From the NCBI GenBank assembly GCA_002310095.1, contig DBYH01000018.1, forward strand, positions 427 through 64,426: DNA of 64,000 nucleotides. The letters are read 5' to 3'. Shown here in pieces: positions 8,208 through 16,187 of this stretch. The notes under the pieces are model-generated. The model saw only the letters and a program-made list of their open reading frames with translations. It did not search any database and had not been told where the DNA came from. This stretch comes from Firmicutes bacterium UBA1191. Its GTDB lineage: Bacteria > Bacillota > Clostridia > Peptostreptococcales > Anaerovoracaceae. Position 1 is the first letter of the stretch; every line of letters begins with the position of its first letter. A program made the translations under genes and the position numbers.

Positions 8208-9731
8208 TCACGTTTCCAGATCGACCCTGAATATGAGCGCCTCGGCAACGTGCTCGGTCTTTATGTTATTGCTTCCTTCTATGTCAGCGATGGTTCTCGC
8301 CATCCTCAGAATTTTGCTGTATCCCCTCATGCTGAGGCCGAGCCTGTCGTAGGAGGCCGTCATCAGTTCCCGTCCCTCTCTTCCCAGGACGCAGTAACGG
8401 AGGATGCCCTTTTCGTCCAGCTGCCCGTTGCAGCTGAAGGACTCACCCCTGTACCTCTCCTCCTGTATGGCTCTGGCCGCGCTGACCTTCTCACGCATTT
8501 CCGCCGTGCTCATCCACTTCGCCTGCATCGCCGGCATTTTCGCAAGACTCTCCTTGTCCACAGGATTGACCTTGACGTGTATGTCCACCCTGTCCGCAAA
8601 AGGTCCCATGAGTTTCCGCCTGTAGCTCTCAAGCTGCCGGGGCGAACAGGTGCATATCTTCCTGGTATCCCAGAGGTTCCCGCACTTGCAGGGGTTTGAC
8701 GCAATCACCATCATGACCTCCGAAGGGAAAACGACCTCCTCCAGATTTCTGTTCACGCGTATCACGCCCTCCTCGAGAGGTTGGCGCATGGCGTCGATGG
8801 CTTTTGATTCGAACTCTCCAAGCTCGTCGAGAAAGAGCACGCCTCTGTGGGCCAGGGTCAGTTCTCCCGGTCTCGGCCTGCTCCCTCCGCCAATTAGACC
8901 CGTCTGGGTGATGTTGTGATGGGGACTTCTGAAGGGACGCTGCTCGATCACCGGCCTGTCCGCTGGCAGAAGCCCCGCCACACTGTAGATGCCCGTGATC
9001 TCAACCTTCTCCTCGTAGGTCAGAGGCGGCAGTATCCCGGGAATGCGCCGGGCCATCATCGTCTTGCCGCAGCCCGGACTTCCCATCATCAGAATCCCGT
9101 GGTTCCCCGCGGCCCCCACCAGTATGGCCCGCTTCACGCTCTCCTGTCCCACCACCTGGGCGAAATCCAGGCCGGTCTCCACAGGCCGGCTTGCAGTTTC
9201 TTTCCTTTTATATAAGCTCAGGCTGCCCAAGCCTGTCACGTACTCAGCCGCCTCCCTCAGATGTCTCACGGGAAGCAGATTTATGTCTTCGAGAATCGAC
9301 ACCTCCGCCGCGTTATCCATGGGCAGCACCAGATTCCTGATGCCCGCGTTCCGCAGACAGATGGCGAGAGGCAGCGCGCCCCGAACGCCGTTGATCTTTC
9401 CGTCCAGGGACACTTCGCCGATGAAAGCTGTATCCTCCAGCTCAATCACCTCTGTGCCCAGCATCATGATTCCCAGGGCTATGGGCAGGTCGAAGTGGCT
9501 GCCCTCCTTTGGTCTGCCCGCCGGCACCAGATTGACCGTCACGCGCTCGCCGGGAAAATGTCCGCCGCAGTTCTGTATGGCGGGCTTGATCCGCATGCTC
9601 GCTTCCTTGATCGTCGTATCCGCCAGCCCCACGATGTGAAAACCCGGCAGCCCGCTGTGAAGATCCGTCTCCACCGTCACGGGATATCCCCTGATCCCCG
9701 ACAGGGTCGCTGTCCTGACCTTTGTCAGCAT
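8208..9731 (-). CDS. comM: ComM/YifB family AAA+ ATPase (Mg-chelatase-like)
   Basis: ComM is a hexameric helicase that helps integrate transformed DNA into the chromosome. The protein has an N-terminal Lon-protease-like domain (about 1-165), a Mg-chelatase AAA+ core with Walker A GSPGCGKT near 217-224 and Walker B VLFLDELGEF near 300, and a C-terminal Mg_chelatase_C domain from about 410. A cysteine group with CKCGN and CTCS lies between. I use the ATG at 9731: AAGGAGG stands eight bases before it, while the alternative TTG six bases upstream would be too close. It lies between yraN and dprA. Confidence 0.94.
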   Translation of the reverse strand: MLTKVRTATLSGIRGYPVTVETDLHSGLPGFHIVGLADTTIKEASMRIKPAIQNCGGHFPGERVTVNLVPAGRPKEGSHFDLPIALGIMMLGTEVIELEDTAFIGEVSLDGKINGVRGALPLAICLRNAGIRNLVLPMDNAAEVSILEDINLLPVRHLREAAEYVTGLGSLSLYKRKETASRPVETGLDFAQVVGQESVKRAILVGAAGNHGILMMGSPGCGKTMMARRIPGILPPLTYEEKVEITGIYSVAGLLPADRPVIEQRPFRSPHHNITQTGLIGGGSRPRPGELTLAHRGVLFLDELGEFESKAIDAMRQPLEEGVIRVNRNLEEVVFPSEVMMVIASNPCKCGNLWDTRKICTCSPRQLESYRRKLMGPFADRVDIHVKVNPVDKESLAKMPAMQAKWMSTAEMREKVSAARAIQEERYRGESFSCNGQLDEKGILRYCVLGREGRELMTASYDRLGLSMRGYSKILRMARTIADIEGSNNIKTEHVAEALIFRVDLET

Positions 9732-9746
9732 CTCCAATCCCTCCTT

Positions 9747-10085
9747 CTAAAAAACATTATCCGTCTGATTCACCACGACTTCCATGATTGTGAACCCGTA
9801 CCGCCTCGGCGTCCGCCCCTTCTCCTTCATTTCGTCCAGAAAACAATGAGCGGCCCTTCTCATGTGCCGCTTCTTCTCCTCCGTCACCGCCTCGCAGGGC
9901 CTGCCGAACCTGAAACTCTGCCGGGTCTTCACCTCGACAAAGCTCACGTCGCCGTCCCGCTCCGCAATGATATCTATTTCTCCGTACCTGCACCTGTAAT
10001 TCTGGCGCAGGATCCTGTAACCCTTGGCCCGAAGCACGTCCGCCGCCGCGTTCTCGCCGATCCGCCCGAAAACCCTCTTATCCAT
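9747..10085 (-). CDS. yraN: YraN family (UPF0102) endonuclease-like protein
   Basis: A 112-residue protein with the Holliday-junction-resolvase-like fold of the YraN/UPF0102 family: GENAAADVLRAKGYRIL, then the catalytic-type pattern GEIDIIAERDG and VSFVEVKTR. Its function is not settled; it is often next to comM and rnhB. The start is chosen at 10085 (MDKRVFGR) because an AAGGGGGAAAAGG tract gives a ribosome site there. An ATG 18 bases further up (10103) instead abuts a copy of the dispersed motif GCAAAAGCAG. It is the first gene of the yraN-comM-dprA operon. Confidence 0.88.
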   Translation of the reverse strand: MDKRVFGRIGENAAADVLRAKGYRILRQNYRCRYGEIDIIAERDGDVSFVEVKTRQSFRFGRPCEAVTEEKKRHMRRAAHCFLDEMKEKGRTPRRYGFTIMEVVVNQTDNVF

Positions 10086-10138
10086 ATCCTTTTCCCCCTT
10101 CATGCAAAAGCAGTCTCCACCGCTGTCGTAATGTCTGT

Positions 10139-10167
10139 ATTATACCTTCTCTTATTGGAAATATCAA
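10139..10167 (-). promoter_or_regulatory. Promoter for the yraN-comM-dprA operon
   Basis: On the minus strand TTGATA (10167-10162), 17 bases, then TATAAT (10144-10139). It lies 54 bases ahead of the yraN start codon, downstream of the terminator of the preceding gene, and is a near-consensus vegetative promoter. Confidence 0.75.
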
Positions 10168-10206
10168 GCATAATTGTAATATATATCCATTTTCAAGACA
10201 AATATA

Positions 10207-10238
10207 AGGAGTCATCAGCCGAATCGCCGATGACTCCT
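10207..10238 (-). terminator. Hairpin after the HAD phosphatase gene
   Basis: AGGAGTCATC (10207-10216) and GATGACTCCT (10229-10238) are perfect inverted repeats around a 12-base loop that can itself pair partly. On the minus strand it is followed by TATATTTGTCTT, a weak U-tract. It sits about 30 bases after the HAD gene stop, so it is likely its terminator. Confidence 0.65.
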
Positions 10239-10266
10239 GTCGTTGTTTGCATGTTGGCGCGCCTGG

Positions 10267-11088
10267 CTACAGCACGTACTTTTCCACCGCAGCGGCCACT
10301 CCGTCTTTGTCGTGGTCAGGAGCGATGAAGTCAGCTATGGCCTTGACCTCGGGCTTGGCGTTGCCCACTGCGACAGCTATTCCCGCCGCCTTCATCATTG
10401 CCATGTCGTTAGGGCTGTCCCCCGCCGCCATCATCTCGGACCGGTCGATGCCCAGTAGCTTTCCCATCTGCCTGAGTGCTTCGGCCTTGCTGGTGGTGGC
10501 CCCGCCGATCTCCAGATTGTGGTCGAAGGAACTCGTGATGGTCACGTCAGGAAGTGTCTCAAGTTTTTCCTTCATGGCAGGCTTTCTTGAGAGGTCCTCG
10601 AAGTTGACATTTACATTTTCCAGCTCACCTTTGTGCTCCAGCATGAAGCTGTAGATGTTTTCTACAGGATTGCGGGTGTTGAGTATGTAGTCAACGCCGC
10701 GGAAGCACTTTCTCGTCTCCTCCACCTGCCTGTAGTACCAGCCCTCGATATAGGCCACGCCGTCCACGAAGGTCTCGAGTATGTAGTCGAGAGGCTCCAG
10801 CATCTCCACAGCCGCCTCAACAGCGTGTGGCGCTATGCAGTTCTCGTAGAAGGCCCTGCCCTCGTGCAGGTCCGTTATCCTGGCGCCGTTTGACGTAAGC
10901 ACGTATCTCACGGGCTCGAAATCCAGAATCTCCTGCGGCAGAGCGCAGAAAGGCCGCCCCGTGGCTATGACGATGTTGACGCCTTTGTCAGCCGCCGCCT
11001 GCAGGGCTCTCCTGTTTCCCTCGCTCAGTTTGCTTTCCTTGTTCAGCGTCGTCCCGTCCAGGTCCAGCGCTATGAGTTTAATTGCCAT
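10267..11088 (-). CDS. Cof-type HAD family sugar-phosphatase
   Basis: A 273-residue HAD-IIB (Cof/YwpJ type) hydrolase that probably removes phosphate from a sugar phosphate or a similar small molecule. The nucleophile motif ALDLDGTTLN is at 7-16, motif II is IATGRP at about 41-46, and the metal motif GDSPNDMAMM is near 222-231, with the C2-type cap in between. The substrate cannot be told from sequence. Its ATG overlaps the end of the MBL hydrolase gene by 11 bases, so the two are translationally coupled. Confidence 0.9.
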   Translation of the reverse strand: MAIKLIALDLDGTTLNKESKLSEGNRRALQAAADKGVNIVIATGRPFCALPQEILDFEPVRYVLTSNGARITDLHEGRAFYENCIAPHAVEAAVEMLEPLDYILETFVDGVAYIEGWYYRQVEETRKCFRGVDYILNTRNPVENIYSFMLEHKGELENVNVNFEDLSRKPAMKEKLETLPDVTITSSFDHNLEIGGATTSKAEALRQMGKLLGIDRSEMMAAGDSPNDMAMMKAAGIAVAVGNAKPEVKAIADFIAPDHDKDGVAAAVEKYVL

Positions 11089-11692
11089 TTACTATCTCCA
11101 GAAATTCCAGATTGATCTTTCTTACTGTCTTCATCGTTGCGGGATCGCCGTGTCCCGGATATATGGTCAGGTCGTTCCCCCATTTGTTCACCACGTTCAG
11201 AATGCTGTCCGCCATCTCTTCGTAGCTTCCGTCATTCAGGTCCGTCCTGCCCAGGTCCGCGTTGAAGATCGTGTCCCCTGTAAAGCAGACCCTGTCTCTC
11301 TCCGCCATGAGGCAGATTCCGCCTTTGGTGTGGCCCGGGGTGTGGATTACGACGAGCTTCACATTGCCGGACGGACTGCCTTTGCCTCCCACGGTTTCAA
11401 GCACGTCGCCGTCCTCGAGCAGCACATCGGCGCCCTCTCTGAACTTGTCCGCGTCCTCCCGGTGGATCATGATCGGGCAGTCCAGTTCCTTTCTCAGGCG
11501 CGCCGCCGCCCCGCTGTGGTCCGAGTGATGATGCGTCAGTATTATTCCTTCAGGCGCAAAAGCATTATCCCTTACGTACTTAATGACTCTGTTGGGGTCG
11601 TAGCCGGGATCGATTATGAAGCAGGCTGCTTTTGCGCTGACCACGTAGCAGTTTGCCTCCAGAATTCCGCCGATGAATCGTTTTGTCTCCAC
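11078..11692 (-). CDS. MBL-fold metallo-hydrolase (glyoxalase II-like)
   Basis: A metallo-beta-lactamase-fold hydrolase with the zinc motif THHHSDHSG, the later HTPGHTKGG and CFTGDTIF, and terminal PGHGDPAT. The set matches YcbL/glyoxalase II-like thioesterases, so hydrolysis of a thioester such as S-lactoyl derivatives is plausible, but the substrate is not proven. I start it at a GTG at 11692 because AAAAGGAG stands nine bases before it. A longer frame reaches 11746 without a ribosome site. It overlaps the HAD phosphatase gene downstream and is divergent from trkA. Confidence 0.88.
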   Translation of the reverse strand: METKRFIGGILEANCYVVSAKAACFIIDPGYDPNRVIKYVRDNAFAPEGIILTHHHSDHSGAAARLRKELDCPIMIHREDADKFREGADVLLEDGDVLETVGGKGSPSGNVKLVVIHTPGHTKGGICLMAERDRVCFTGDTIFNADLGRTDLNDGSYEEMADSILNVVNKWGNDLTIYPGHGDPATMKTVRKINLEFLEIVNGN

Positions 11693-11752
11693 TGGTCTGT
11701 TCTCCTTTTGTAACCCGTTTATTGTACCATGCGCAAAACGCAACATTCAACT

Positions 11753-11779
11753 TGAAATCCGTGCGAATAGTTGTATAAT
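11753..11779 (+). promoter_or_regulatory. Promoter for trkA-trkH-trkH
   Basis: A perfect TATAAT is at 11774-11779, 32 bases ahead of the trkA start. TTGAAA at 11753-11758 gives a short 15-base spacer; reading the -35 as CTTGAA gives 16. I see no c-di-AMP (ydaO-type) riboswitch in the short leader. Confidence 0.5.
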
Positions 11780-11811
11780 ATGTCGTGTTTTAAGAAAAAG
11801 GAGTATTTAGC

Positions 11812-13182
11812 ATGAAAGTAGCAATTGTCGGCGCCGGCAAGCTGGGTATGGCGGTTACCAATACTCTTCTTGGCGGCGACCACGCTGTAACAATAATAGA
11901 CACTGATGAGAACCTTCTGCAGAAGGTCAGTTCCCATATCGATGTGCTGACTGTTACCGCCAACGCCAAGGATATCAAGGCGCTGAAGAACGTCGGCATC
12001 TCGACGTACGACTTTCTCATCGCGACCACGTCCAACGACGAGACCAACCTTGTAATCTGTTCATTCGCCAAAAAGCTGGGCTGCGCAAAGGTTATCGCCA
12101 GAGTCCGCGACCCTGAGCACATGCGTCAGATCCAGTTCATCAAGGACCTGATGAATGTTGACTACATCATCAATCCTGACCTTGAAATAACCAACGAGAT
12201 CTACAAGTACCTGGTCGAGAAGTACACCCTGAGCAACGGCATCTTCTCATCGGGCAAGATCTCCCTGCTGGAGTTCAAAGCCAGCAGATACAAGTCCCTG
12301 GTCGATCTGCCGATCGCTGAGTTCTCGGGCATCCTGCCGGGCATGCTGGCAGTAGGCATCTCGAGAAACGGGAAGGTCATCATCCCTCACGGCGGCGATA
12401 TCATCCAGCAGGACGACGTTCTCTACGTCGTAGGCGAAAAGGATCCGATCCAGACCCTCAGTAAGAAGGTCCACGAGAGAGGCAAGTACACCGACCTGCA
12501 GAAAGTAATGATCATGGGCGGCGGAAAGACAGGTTTCTACCTTGCTGAGAAGCTCTCCGAGTACGGAGCTTCCGTCAAGATCGTCGAGCGCGACAAGAGC
12601 AGATGCTTCTATCTGTCCACCCACCTGGACGACGTAATGGTCCTCAACGGCGACGCCACGGACCTGCAGCTTCTGGAGGAGGAGAATCTGGACGGAATGG
12701 ACGCTGTCGTAACCTGCACGGGCTTCGACGAGGATAACCTGCTTCTGGCTCTCACAGCCAAGCAGCACGGCATCGAAGACGTAATCGCCAAGGTCAGCCG
12801 CAGGAGCTACGCGGAGATCATCTCCGCCATGGGAATTGACATGGCTCTCAACCCTATCGACATCGTTACGAGCATAATCCTGCGTCTCGTTCAGGGAAAC
12901 AAAAAGGTTCTTTCGTCCCAGCTGATTCAGGGACAGGCCGAAATAATGGAAGTATACGCCACGCCTCATATGGATATCCTCGGCGTGCCGCTCAAGGATC
13001 TTGAACTTCCTTCGAGTGTCATCATCGCGGCCATCCACAGAGGAAACCAGGTAATAATACCTCATGGCGATACAGTAATAGAGGAAGATGACAGGCTTCT
13101 TATGCTGAGTCTGATCAGCGACATCGCAAGCACGGAAAAACTGCTGAAAGATTCAGGAAAGCTGGGATTCTTCAAAGGTTAG
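11812..13182 (+). CDS. trkA: Trk potassium uptake regulator TrkA
   Basis: TrkA is the peripheral NAD(H)-binding ring that gates the TrkH potassium channel-like subunits from the cytoplasm. The 456 residues form two tandem RCK units: Rossmann domain 1 with GAGKLGMAV at 7-15 and acidic IDTDENLL, a first TrkA_C domain (about 140-220), Rossmann domain 2 beginning with MGGGKTGFYLAE near 230, and a second TrkA_C domain (about 370-450). This double form is the classical TrkA, not the single-RCK KtrA. A strong AAAAAGGAG site precedes the start. It leads an operon with two trkH genes, the first only four bases downstream. Confidence 0.96.
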   Translation: MKVAIVGAGKLGMAVTNTLLGGDHAVTIIDTDENLLQKVSSHIDVLTVTANAKDIKALKNVGISTYDFLIATTSNDETNLVICSFAKKLGCAKVIARVRDPEHMRQIQFIKDLMNVDYIINPDLEITNEIYKYLVEKYTLSNGIFSSGKISLLEFKASRYKSLVDLPIAEFSGILPGMLAVGISRNGKVIIPHGGDIIQQDDVLYVVGEKDPIQTLSKKVHERGKYTDLQKVMIMGGGKTGFYLAEKLSEYGASVKIVERDKSRCFYLSTHLDDVMVLNGDATDLQLLEEENLDGMDAVVTCTGFDEDNLLLALTAKQHGIEDVIAKVSRRSYAEIISAMGIDMALNPIDIVTSIILRLVQGNKKVLSSQLIQGQAEIMEVYATPHMDILGVPLKDLELPSSVIIAAIHRGNQVIIPHGDTVIEEDDRLLMLSLISDIASTEKLLKDSGKLGFFKG

Positions 13183-13186
13183 CAAT

Positions 13187-14647
13187 ATGCGATGCACATT
13201 CGGAGCATTATTTAAAATAGTGGGAGTTATTACGGTGGCACTTAGCGTGGCTATGGTGCCACCTGTTTTGGTGTGCGTATATTACGGCGAAAACCACGCC
13301 GCCTCCGGACTGTTCCACTCAATCTGGGTCGGCGTGATCGTCGGTATGGGCATGTTCCTGCTTTTGCGCCACATACACAGGACACCGACTGTCCGAGACG
13401 GTTACCTCCTTCTGGCGACCCTCTGGATAGCGGCTTCCATTTTCGGCGCGTTTCCGTACTATTTTTCCGATGTGCTCACAAATCCGATAGACGCCTTCTT
13501 TGAATCCGTTTCCGGATTCTCCACTACAGGCGCCTCGGTGTTCTATGATATTGAAGAGGTTCCTAAGGGAATCCTTCTGTGGAGGTCCATGACCTCATGG
13601 CTGGGCGGAGCCGGCATACTGCTCTTCGCCGTGGCCCTCATGCCAAGTCTTGGCGTTAACGGCACAAGCGTCGCTGAACCTGACAAGCCTTCCGTAAGGC
13701 TCGACCACATTACGCCGAAAATCATGCGCATATTCGTGGGAATAATGATCTCATACTCGATCATAACTCTCATTGAGATAATTCTCCTCTGCATAGGAGG
13801 CATGGGACTGTATGATTCTTTCATACATGCTCTGGGAACGGTGAGCACCGGCGGATTCTCAAACTATAACGACGGAATCATGCACTTCGACGGCATCTTC
13901 ATAAGGGTCGTCATCGTGTTCTTCATGATCGTGGCGGGCACGAACTTCACTATGTTCTACTCATTCTCACGCAGAGGCCTCAAGGCTTTCTACGAGGACA
14001 CGGAGTTCATCGCCTACTGGATCATAATGGTCATTGCCTCCGCGCTCATATTCGGAGGACTCTTCATATGGGATACAGGCTGGACTCACACCGGCGAGGC
14101 AGCGAACGCAGCCTTCATGGCAGTGTCCACACTCACCACCACGGGTTTTGTCTCGGACAACTACACCCTCTGGCCTGCCTTTGCGCAGATGATAATCGTT
14201 CTGCTCATGATCATAGGCGGCTGCTCATCATCCACCAGCAGCGGCAACAAGGTCGTCCGTCTGGTCGTGATTGCCAAGCTTGTCCTGCACGGACTGCAGA
14301 CCAGACTGCACCCAAACGTAATAAAGCCTGTAAAGCTGAACAGAAAGGATCTGCCGAACGATACGGTTTCAGCAGTATCCAATCACATGTTCCTCTTCGT
14401 CGTCATGGTCTTCTTCGGAGTTTTCGTACTGTCCCTTGAAAACCTGAATATGGCGGAGTGCTTTACCGCGTCGATATCACTCATGAACAACGTGGGACCA
14501 TGCTTCGGAGACGTAGGAATCGGAGGCGGATTCGGCGGCTTCAACGCATTTACAAAGATATTCATGTCTTTCCTTATGCTCGCGGGCAGACTTGAATTCT
14601 ACACGATTCTCGTCATGCTTACCCCGGGCTTCTGGAGGGCTAATTAA
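13187..14647 (+). CDS. trkH: Trk/Ktr potassium transporter membrane subunit TrkH (first copy)
   Basis: A 486-residue multi-pass membrane protein of the TrkH/KtrB family that forms the K+ path. Four pore-loop signatures can be seen: STTGAS, STGGF, TTTGF and NNVGP. The intramembrane gate loop reads GGCSSSTSSGNKV, where the usual GGCSGSTAGGIKV has small residues and Ile; the change may alter gating. It begins four bases after the trkA stop. A second, different trkH follows ten bases downstream. Confidence 0.93.
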   Translation: MRCTFGALFKIVGVITVALSVAMVPPVLVCVYYGENHAASGLFHSIWVGVIVGMGMFLLLRHIHRTPTVRDGYLLLATLWIAASIFGAFPYYFSDVLTNPIDAFFESVSGFSTTGASVFYDIEEVPKGILLWRSMTSWLGGAGILLFAVALMPSLGVNGTSVAEPDKPSVRLDHITPKIMRIFVGIMISYSIITLIEIILLCIGGMGLYDSFIHALGTVSTGGFSNYNDGIMHFDGIFIRVVIVFFMIVAGTNFTMFYSFSRRGLKAFYEDTEFIAYWIIMVIASALIFGGLFIWDTGWTHTGEAANAAFMAVSTLTTTGFVSDNYTLWPAFAQMIIVLLMIIGGCSSSTSSGNKVVRLVVIAKLVLHGLQTRLHPNVIKPVKLNRKDLPNDTVSAVSNHMFLFVVMVFFGVFVLSLENLNMAECFTASISLMNNVGPCFGDVGIGGGFGGFNAFTKIFMSFLMLAGRLEFYTILVMLTPGFWRAN

Positions 14648-14657
14648 GGTCATATAG

Positions 14658-16136
14658 ATGGAATCATTCGAAACAAAAGTAACAAACTACAGAGCGATAT
14701 TCAGGATTCTGGGTATCATCATACTGATCATCGGAATAGCTGAGCTGTTCCCTTGGGTGTACGCGGAGGCTACAGGCGACAGCGGGTCTGTCTTTGCCTT
14801 CCGTTTGTGCGCGCCAATTACCATCGCTATCGGCCTTGTCATGTTCCGCATGATAAAGACCGGCCGCTCAAGATTCGGCGCCAGAGAAGGATATCTGGTC
14901 GTCGCCCTCTGCTGGGTGGTCGCTTCAATAGTGGGCGCGTTCCCGTACCTGCTTTCGGGATTCTTCGACAACTACATCGACTCGTTCTTCGAGTCGGCTT
15001 CGGGATTTACGACGACGGGCTGCACTGTCGCAGACCGCGGAATGCTCACTCACTCCCTGCTGCTCTGGAAAGCCATCTCACACTGGCTGGGCGGCATGGG
15101 AATACTCGTGTTCGTAATCTCCCTCCTGCCTGCTCTCGGCATAAACGGGCAGATAATCGCAAGGGCGGAGATGCCGGGACCTGTTCTCCAAAAGACCACG
15201 GTCCGCATGAGCGATTCCGCAAAGGCACTCTACATCACGTACATTACATTTACTTTGGCGGAGTTCATCCTTCTGATGCTCTCGGGCAAGATGAGCGTAT
15301 ACGACGGAGTCATCACTACACTTGGAAGCATCAGCACCGGCGGACTTCTGGTCCACCCTCAGGGCATAGCGTACTACGGCAGCGTCTACATCGAGCTGGT
15401 AATATCCTTCTTCTGTCTGCTGGCCGCCGTAAACTTCGTTCTGTACCACTACATACTGACGGGCAAGTTCTCATACTTCGTCAAGGACCTTGAGCTGCGC
15501 GCCTACGCTATCATTATCGCGGGCTCGACGATCATATGCACAGCCGGACTGATCGCCTTCAGAGGAGACAGTCTGGGCCCTGCGCTCCGTGACTCATTCT
15601 TCCAGGTCGTCAGCTTCGCGACTACCGCGGGATATACGAGAACTCCTTACATGTTCTGGCCGACTGTATGCCAGCTGATTCTGCTCATGATCATGTTCAT
15701 AGGCGGATGCTCCGCTTCAACAGCGGGATCTATCAAGGTCATCCGTATCCTTGTCATGCTCAAGATGATCGCTCGCGGCTGCATACGCAGAGTGCATCCT
15801 CGTTCGGTCGTTGCCGTCAAACTCGGCAGCGGCTCGGTCTCGGCGCCGGTCGTATCGGGAATCACCGTATTCCTCTTCACATATATGGGCATATTCCTGT
15901 TCTCCTCCCTCGTTCTCTCCCTGCAGGGAACCGATATGGAAACCAGTTTCACATCGACACTGTGCATGCTCTCCAACACGGGAGCGTCATTCGGCTACGG
16001 AGCTTCCATGGGGAACTTCTCTTTCTATCATCCGCTGTTGAAGCTTTACCTGAGCGCCATCATGATCGTCGGAAGACTCGAACTGTTCACGATCATCATC
16101 CTGTTCACCAGGAACTTCTGGAGCAGGAACCGCTAA
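14658..16136 (+). CDS. trkH: Trk/Ktr potassium transporter membrane subunit TrkH (second copy)
   Basis: A 492-residue TrkH/KtrB-family membrane subunit, clearly a paralogue of its neighbour rather than a copy. Pore-loop motifs are TTTGCT, STGGL, TTAGYT and SNTGAS, and the gate loop GGCSASTAGSIKV is closer to the family norm than in the first copy. The third loop shifts the glycine by one position relative to the usual TTTGF. Both could share the single TrkA, giving two channels with different K+ affinity or ion preference; that is inference. A bidirectional terminator follows. Confidence 0.93.
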   Translation: MESFETKVTNYRAIFRILGIIILIIGIAELFPWVYAEATGDSGSVFAFRLCAPITIAIGLVMFRMIKTGRSRFGAREGYLVVALCWVVASIVGAFPYLLSGFFDNYIDSFFESASGFTTTGCTVADRGMLTHSLLLWKAISHWLGGMGILVFVISLLPALGINGQIIARAEMPGPVLQKTTVRMSDSAKALYITYITFTLAEFILLMLSGKMSVYDGVITTLGSISTGGLLVHPQGIAYYGSVYIELVISFFCLLAAVNFVLYHYILTGKFSYFVKDLELRAYAIIIAGSTIICTAGLIAFRGDSLGPALRDSFFQVVSFATTAGYTRTPYMFWPTVCQLILLMIMFIGGCSASTAGSIKVIRILVMLKMIARGCIRRVHPRSVVAVKLGSGSVSAPVVSGITVFLFTYMGIFLFSSLVLSLQGTDMETSFTSTLCMLSNTGASFGYGASMGNFSFYHPLLKLYLSAIMIVGRLELFTIIILFTRNFWSRNR

Positions 16137-16150
16137 TGAAAGCAAATAAA

Positions 16151-16178
16151 AACGCCCGCTTACGCGGGCGTTTCTTTT
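16151..16178. terminator. Bidirectional terminator between trkH and hppA
   Basis: AACGCCCGC (16151-16159), a TTAC loop, then GCGGGCGTT (16164-16172), followed by TCTTTTT on the plus strand and preceded by AAATAAA, so each strand has a U-rich tail. It serves both convergent operons. Confidence 0.85.
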
Positions 16179-16187
16179 TGTCTCTGA

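Noticed and set aside
11693..11811. c-di-AMP riboswitch before the potassium operon
   Set aside because: Such riboswitches control Trk/Ktr genes in other Firmicutes, but this 119-base gap is too short and shows no conserved ydaO-type elements.
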